Of a stretch of 64,000 nt of DNA, positions 59,970 to 64,000 are shown piece after piece. Both the position numbers and the translations under genes were made by a program. Positions within the stretch are counted from its first letter, which is position 1; each line of letters starts with the position of its first letter. The stretch comes from Streptomyces sp. SW4 (GTDB lineage: Bacteria > Actinomycetota > Actinomycetes > Streptomycetales > Streptomycetaceae). The notes below the pieces were generated by a model. It searched no databases. It saw only the letters and a program-made list of their open reading frames with translations, and was not told where the DNA came from. The DNA lies in contig QKWM01000001.1 in the NCBI GenBank assembly GCA_003248315.1, positions 558,001-622,000 on the forward strand, in the 5' to 3' direction.

Positions 59970-61060
59970 TGCCCGCGCAGCGCATCCACGCCATCGACGT
60001 CCACGCGGAGGGCGAGCCGGGCCGCGTGCTGATCGGCAGCCATCTGCACGTCAAGGGCGCCACCATGGCCGAACGACTGCAGTACTGCGAGAAGCACCTC
60101 GACGGGCTGCGCCGGCTGCTCCTGCGCGAGCCCCGCGGCTATCCCGCGCTGTGCGGTGTGCTCGTCCTGCCTCCCGCCGACCCGTCCGCCGACTTCGGCA
60201 TGGTCGTCCTGGAGCAGGGCGGGTTCCGCCCGATGTCCGGCTCCAACCTGATCTGCGCCGTCACCGCCCTCGTGGAGACGGGCGCGGTGCCGGCCGGCGA
60301 ACCGGTCACCGAACTCACCGTCGACACCGCGGTCGGACTCGTCCGGGTGCGCGCCGACGTCGAACGGGGCAAGGTCACGCGCGTCACGTTCGCCAACGTG
60401 CCGGCCTTCGTCCTCGCCCTGGACCATCTCCTGCGGCTTCCGGAGTACGGTCCGGTGCCGGTCGACATCGTCTTCGGCGGGCAGTTCTACGTCCAGGCAC
60501 GCGCCGCGGACCTGGGCATCGACAGCCTGGGCCCGGACGGGGCCAGGGAACTGGTGCGCGCCGGAGCGGTGCTGCGCACGGCGGCACAGCAGCAGTTCCC
60601 GGTCAGTCACCCGCTGAATCCCGGCATCGACGAGATCGCCCTGACCATGATCCACGGCCCCTCTCCGACCCCGGGCGTCGACGGCCGGAACGCCGTCGTG
60701 CTGCCCAACGGCGAGGTGGACCTGGCCGAACCGGCCACCTGGACGGGCACACTCGACCGCTCCCCGTGCGGCACCGGCACCAGCGCTCGGATGGCCGCCC
60801 TGCACGCCCGCGGTGATCTCGCCCTGCACACACCGTTCGTCCACGAATCGATCATCGGCACCACCTTCACCGGCACACTCCTGGACACCACCAGGATCGG
60901 CGGCCACGCGGCCGTACTGCCGACCATCAGCGGACGCGGCTGGATCACCGCCTTCAGCCAGCTCGTCCTGGACGAGACCGACCCCTTCCCGCACGGCTAC
61001 ACGCTCGGCGACCTGTGGGGCGACGCCGCCGGCCCGGCCGAGAACGAACTGGAGCACTGA
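59969..61060 (+). CDS. Proline racemase-family enzyme (hydroxyproline 2-epimerase or dehydratase)
   Basis: Intact, 363 residues. Second catalytic Cys in DRSPCGTGTSARMAALHARG. The first acid/base position reads FRPMSGSNLICAV, with Ser where racemases have Cys in MCGH. DVHAEGEPGRV is the N-terminal block. A Ser-Cys pair occurs in 4-hydroxyproline epimerases and in some 3-hydroxyproline dehydratases. The operon favours conversion of trans-4-hydroxy-L-proline to the cis-D form. Confidence 0.87.
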   Translation: MPAQRIHAIDVHAEGEPGRVLIGSHLHVKGATMAERLQYCEKHLDGLRRLLLREPRGYPALCGVLVLPPADPSADFGMVVLEQGGFRPMSGSNLICAVTALVETGAVPAGEPVTELTVDTAVGLVRVRADVERGKVTRVTFANVPAFVLALDHLLRLPEYGPVPVDIVFGGQFYVQARAADLGIDSLGPDGARELVRAGAVLRTAAQQQFPVSHPLNPGIDEIALTMIHGPSPTPGVDGRNAVVLPNGEVDLAEPATWTGTLDRSPCGTGTSARMAALHARGDLALHTPFVHESIIGTTFTGTLLDTTRIGGHAAVLPTISGRGWITAFSQLVLDETDPFPHGYTLGDLWGDAAGPAENELEH

Positions 61061-62546
61061 TGGAAACCACCGGCCTGCAGTTCATCGGCGGCAAGCGCCG
61101 CCCCGGCACGTCCGGCCGGCCGTTCTCGGTGACCAACCCGGCCACCGGCGAGGTCCTGGCCACCGACGTCCTGGCCGGCCCCGACGACGTGAACGAGGCG
61201 GTGGCGGCCGCCCGCGCCGCCTTCGCCGCATGGTCGCGCACCACCCCCGCCGAACGCTCCGACGCCCTGCTGCGCTGGGCGAACGTCCTGGAGTCCCGCG
61301 CCGGGGAACTGGCCCTCACCGAGAGCCGGATCGGCGGCAAGCCGGTCAAGCTGACCCGCGGCTTCGACATCCCCGGCTCGATCGACAACGTCCGCTTCTT
61401 CGCCGGCGCGGCCCGCAACCTGGAAGGCCGCGCCTCGGCGGAGTACTCCGGCGACCACACCTCCGCCGTCCGCCGCGAACCGATCGGCGTCATCGGCTCC
61501 GTCGCCCCTGGAACTACCCGCTCCAGATGGCCGCCTGGAAGATCCTGCCGGCCGTCGCCGCCGGCAACACCATCGTCCTGAAACCGGCCGAACTCACCCC
61601 TACCACCTCCGTGATGTTCGCCGAGGCGGCGCAGGAGGCGGGCATCCCGGACGGCGTCATCAACATCGTCACGGGCACCGGTTCCGTCGCCGGCCAGGCA
61701 CTGATCGGCCACCCCGGCGTCGACATGGTGTCCTTCACCGGCTCCACCGCGGTCGGCCGCCAGATCGCCGCGGCCGCCGCCGGGGACGTCAAACGCGTCC
61801 ACCTCGAACTCGGCGGCAAGGCCCCCTTCGTCGTCTTCGACGACGCCGACCTCGAGGCGGCGGCCCGCGGCGCGGTGGCCGGCTCCCTGATCAACAGCGG
61901 TCAGGACTGCACCGCCGCGACCCGCGCCTACGTCCAGCGCCCCCTGTACGGCCGGTTCGTGCGCCGGGTCGCCGAGCTGATGGACGGGGTACGCCTGGGA
62001 CCGGTCGACGACCCGGACACCGACATGGGGTCCCTCATCTCCGTCCGGCAGCGCGACCGGGTCGCCGCCATGGTGGACGAGGCCCGCGCGGCCGGCGCGA
62101 CGATCGTGCGCGGGGAAGGATCCCCGGGGGCCCGCTGGGCCGGGGCGCCTACTACGAACCCACCCTGATCACCGACGCGCCGCAGGACTCCGCGATCGTG
62201 CAGCAGGAGATCTTCGGCCCGGTCCTGGTCTGCCTGCCCTTCGACAGCGACGACGAGGCCGTCGCACTGGCCAACGACACCCCGTACGGCCTGGCCGCCT
62301 CCGCGTGGACCAGCAACGTCTACCGCGCGGGCGCGCCACCCGTGAGATCCGCGCGGGCTGCGTGTGGGTCAACGACCACATCCCGATCATCAGCGAGATG
62401 CCCCACGGCGGTACAAGGCGTCCGGCTTCGGCAAGGACATGTCGGCCTACTCCTTCGAGGAGTACACGAACGTCAAGCACGTCATGACCGACATCACGGG
62501 CGATCAGCACAAGCCCTGGCACGACGTGGTCTTCACCGGCCGCTGA
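61060..62546 (+). CDS. Aldehyde dehydrogenase (2-oxoglutarate semialdehyde-type)
   Basis: About 496 residues after four one-base corrections (about 61508, 62130, 62335 and 62412). NAD loop FTGSTAVGRQIAAAAAG, Glu in VHLELGGKAPFVVFDDADLE, catalytic Cys in NSGQDCTAATRAYVQ, and EIFGPVLVCLPF. A late GYKASGFGKDMSAYSFEEYTNVKHVM block is like gamma-aminobutyraldehyde dehydrogenases. Its context suggests the last step, to 2-oxoglutarate. Confidence 0.88.
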
Positions 62547-62716
62547 CCCACGGGCTCCCCACGAGGTCACGGCCGCGGCCCTGGGGCGAATCCGTGGACG
62601 ACTCCCACGATGCCGCGCCGAACGGCCCCAGGACAGCGGTCGGCGCCCTCGGGCCACTGCTCGGCCGCCCACCTCTCCGGAGACAAGGACGTCTTCCGCA
62701 CGCAAGGGAGCATCAC

Positions 62717-64000
62717 ATGGAAAGTCTCCTCAGCACGATCTACGACCTCGTCTGGAACCCGCTGGTCTACGTCACGCTGATCACCGGATGCGTCTACACC
62801 GTCGCCACGCGGGCCGTACAGGTCAGACATCTGCCAGGCATGGTCAAGTGCCTCCTCGGCCGCGCCGATTCCGACACCGGGACCTCTTCCTTCCAGGCGT
62901 TCGCCATGGCTCTGGGCGGCAGGGTCGGCGTGGGAAACATCGCGGGTGTCGCCACGGCGATCGCCGCCGGCGGACCCGGTGCCCTGTTCTGGATGATCGC
63001 CACGGCCGTCCTCACCGCTTCGAGCGCCTTCATCGAGGCCACGCTCGGCCAGATATACAAGGTCAAGTCCGAGGGGGAGTACCGCGGTGGCATCCCCTGG
63101 TACATCGAGAAGGGCCTCGGGCTGAGGTGGCTCGCGCTCGCGGCCGCCGGCGTGGCGGTGCTCTGCTACTCGCTGCTGATTCCCGGTGTGCAGTCCTCCA
63201 CCATCGTCACGTCGCTGGACGCCGCGTTCGGTGTGCCGACATGGCTGTCCGGACTGATCCTCGTCGCCCTCCTCGGGTTCGTGGTCTTCGGCGGCACGAA
63301 GCGCATCGCCACGTTCGCCGAGAAGGTCGTGCCGATGATGGCCGCCTGCTACGTGCTGCTCGCCGTCGTCGTCCTGCTGGCGAACGTCCGCGACATCCCC
63401 GAGGTCGTCCGCGTGGTGACGGCCTCGGCGTTCGGCACCGACGCCGTCTTCGGGGCCTGATCGGCGCCGCCGTGGCCTGGGGTGTTCGCCGGTCCCTCTA
63501 CTCGAATGTGGCGGGCGTCGGCGAAGGCGGCTTCGCCGGGGCGGCGGCCTCGGTCTCCCACCCGGTCAAGCAGGGCCTGGTCCAGTCGTTCTCGGTCTAC
63601 ATCGACACCCTGCTCGTCTGCACGGCGACCGGTGTCATGATCCTGTCGACCGGGGCGTACAACGTGCTGCCCGAGGGCAGGGCGCCCCTCGTCGAGAACC
63701 TGCCGGGTGTGGAGGCGGGCGCCGGCTACACGCAGGCCGCCATCGACACGGCCCTGCCGGGTCCCGACTTCGGCTCCGGCATCGTGGCCGTCGCCATCTT
63801 CTTCTTCGCCTTCACCTCGCTGATGTCGTACTTCTACTACGGCGTGACGAACACCGTGTACCTCACCGGCAGCTCGCGGGGCGTACCCGCCCGCATCGTG
63901 CAGGCCGTGGTCCTGCTGTCCGCCTACCTCGGCACGGTGCACAGCACCGAACTGGTCTGGCAGCTCGGTGACATCGGATACGGCTTCATCGCGTGGTTCA
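62717..64000 (+). CDS. AGCS sodium:amino-acid symporter (3' truncated by window)
   Basis: Starts MESLLSTIYDLVWNPLVYVTLITG. Family signature GGRVGVGNIAGVATAIAAGGPGALFWM at about 75-101 and many helices (LILVALLGFVVFGGTKRIATFAEKVVPMMAACYVLLAVVVLL). One base is lost near 63460; the frame is then open to the end of the window. It follows the aldehyde dehydrogenase by 170 bases and is the probable hydroxyproline/proline importer of the pathway. Confidence 0.87.

Noticed and set aside
1-64000. tRNA, rRNA, CRISPR arrays, insertion sequences, integrase or attachment sites
   Set aside because: I saw no transposase or integrase motifs and no regularly spaced short repeats with variable spacers. The repeats present are tandem blocks without spacers.

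Overview
The window looks like a Streptomyces (or close relative) chromosome. Base composition is very GC-rich with G/C in third codon positions. Family content fits: a SARP-like regulator, a group 2 Hrd-type sigma factor, an ABC-F protein, many one- and two-component regulators and a type I PKS. No rRNA, tRNA, transposase, integrase or CRISPR array was seen.

A dominant technical feature is that most longer genes change reading frame one or more times. Wherever I could reconstruct the protein, nearly every change is repaired by adding ONE base inside a short G or C run. Corrected lengths then become multiples of three. I read this as systematic homopolymer under-calling in the assembly, not mass pseudogenisation. 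I give each such gene as one CDS and note where the frame changes.

Layout. 1-9.4 kb: end of a SARP-like regulator, PPC protein, Hrd-like sigma factor, an FAD oxidoreductase and pyruvyl-transferase pair, a phosphoribosyltransferase, a 113-bp repeat block, a CaiB-type CoA-transferase, an esterase and a zinc-ribbon protein. 9.5-24.7 kb: regulators (LysR, TetR, LacI, two MarR-like) mixed with an FMN reductase, thioredoxin, a disulfide oxidoreductase, an ABC-F protein with a possible attenuator leader, peptide deformylase, a PepSY membrane protein, a pirin, a lipoprotein and a LysE exporter. 24.9-26.4 kb: a MocR regulator.

26.5-41.6 kb: a compact biosynthetic-type locus. A minus-strand operon encodes the small and large subunits of a B12-dependent glutamate (methylaspartate) mutase; the large subunit reads in frame into an FAD/NAD(P)-binding oxygenase-like module. 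Then come an acyl-CoA ligase, a cupin and an MFS exporter, mostly joined by 4-bp ATGA overlaps. Divergent from it, across a LysR regulator, is a single-module PKS (KS-AT-degenerate DH-ACP). TetR, MFS and ArsR genes follow. Predicted logic: glutamate to 3-methylaspartate, oxidation, CoA or acyl activation, polyketide extension, export. This is the most interesting part of the window.

42-55 kb: a membrane protein, a MacB-like ABC exporter (lipoprotein, adaptor, ATPase, permease) divergent from its likely two-component system, an ArsR-like regulator, small secreted or hypothetical proteins and two regulator/lectin remnants.

55-64 kb: a hydroxyproline catabolism locus. A GntR/FCD regulator is separated by a LysR/SDR pair from an operon for FAD-dependent hydroxyproline/D-amino-acid oxidase, DapA-like deaminase, proline-racemase-family enzyme, 2-oxoglutarate-semialdehyde-type dehydrogenase and an AGCS symporter cut by the window edge. 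A 10-bp-arm palindrome in front of the operon shares its half-site with the GntR promoter.
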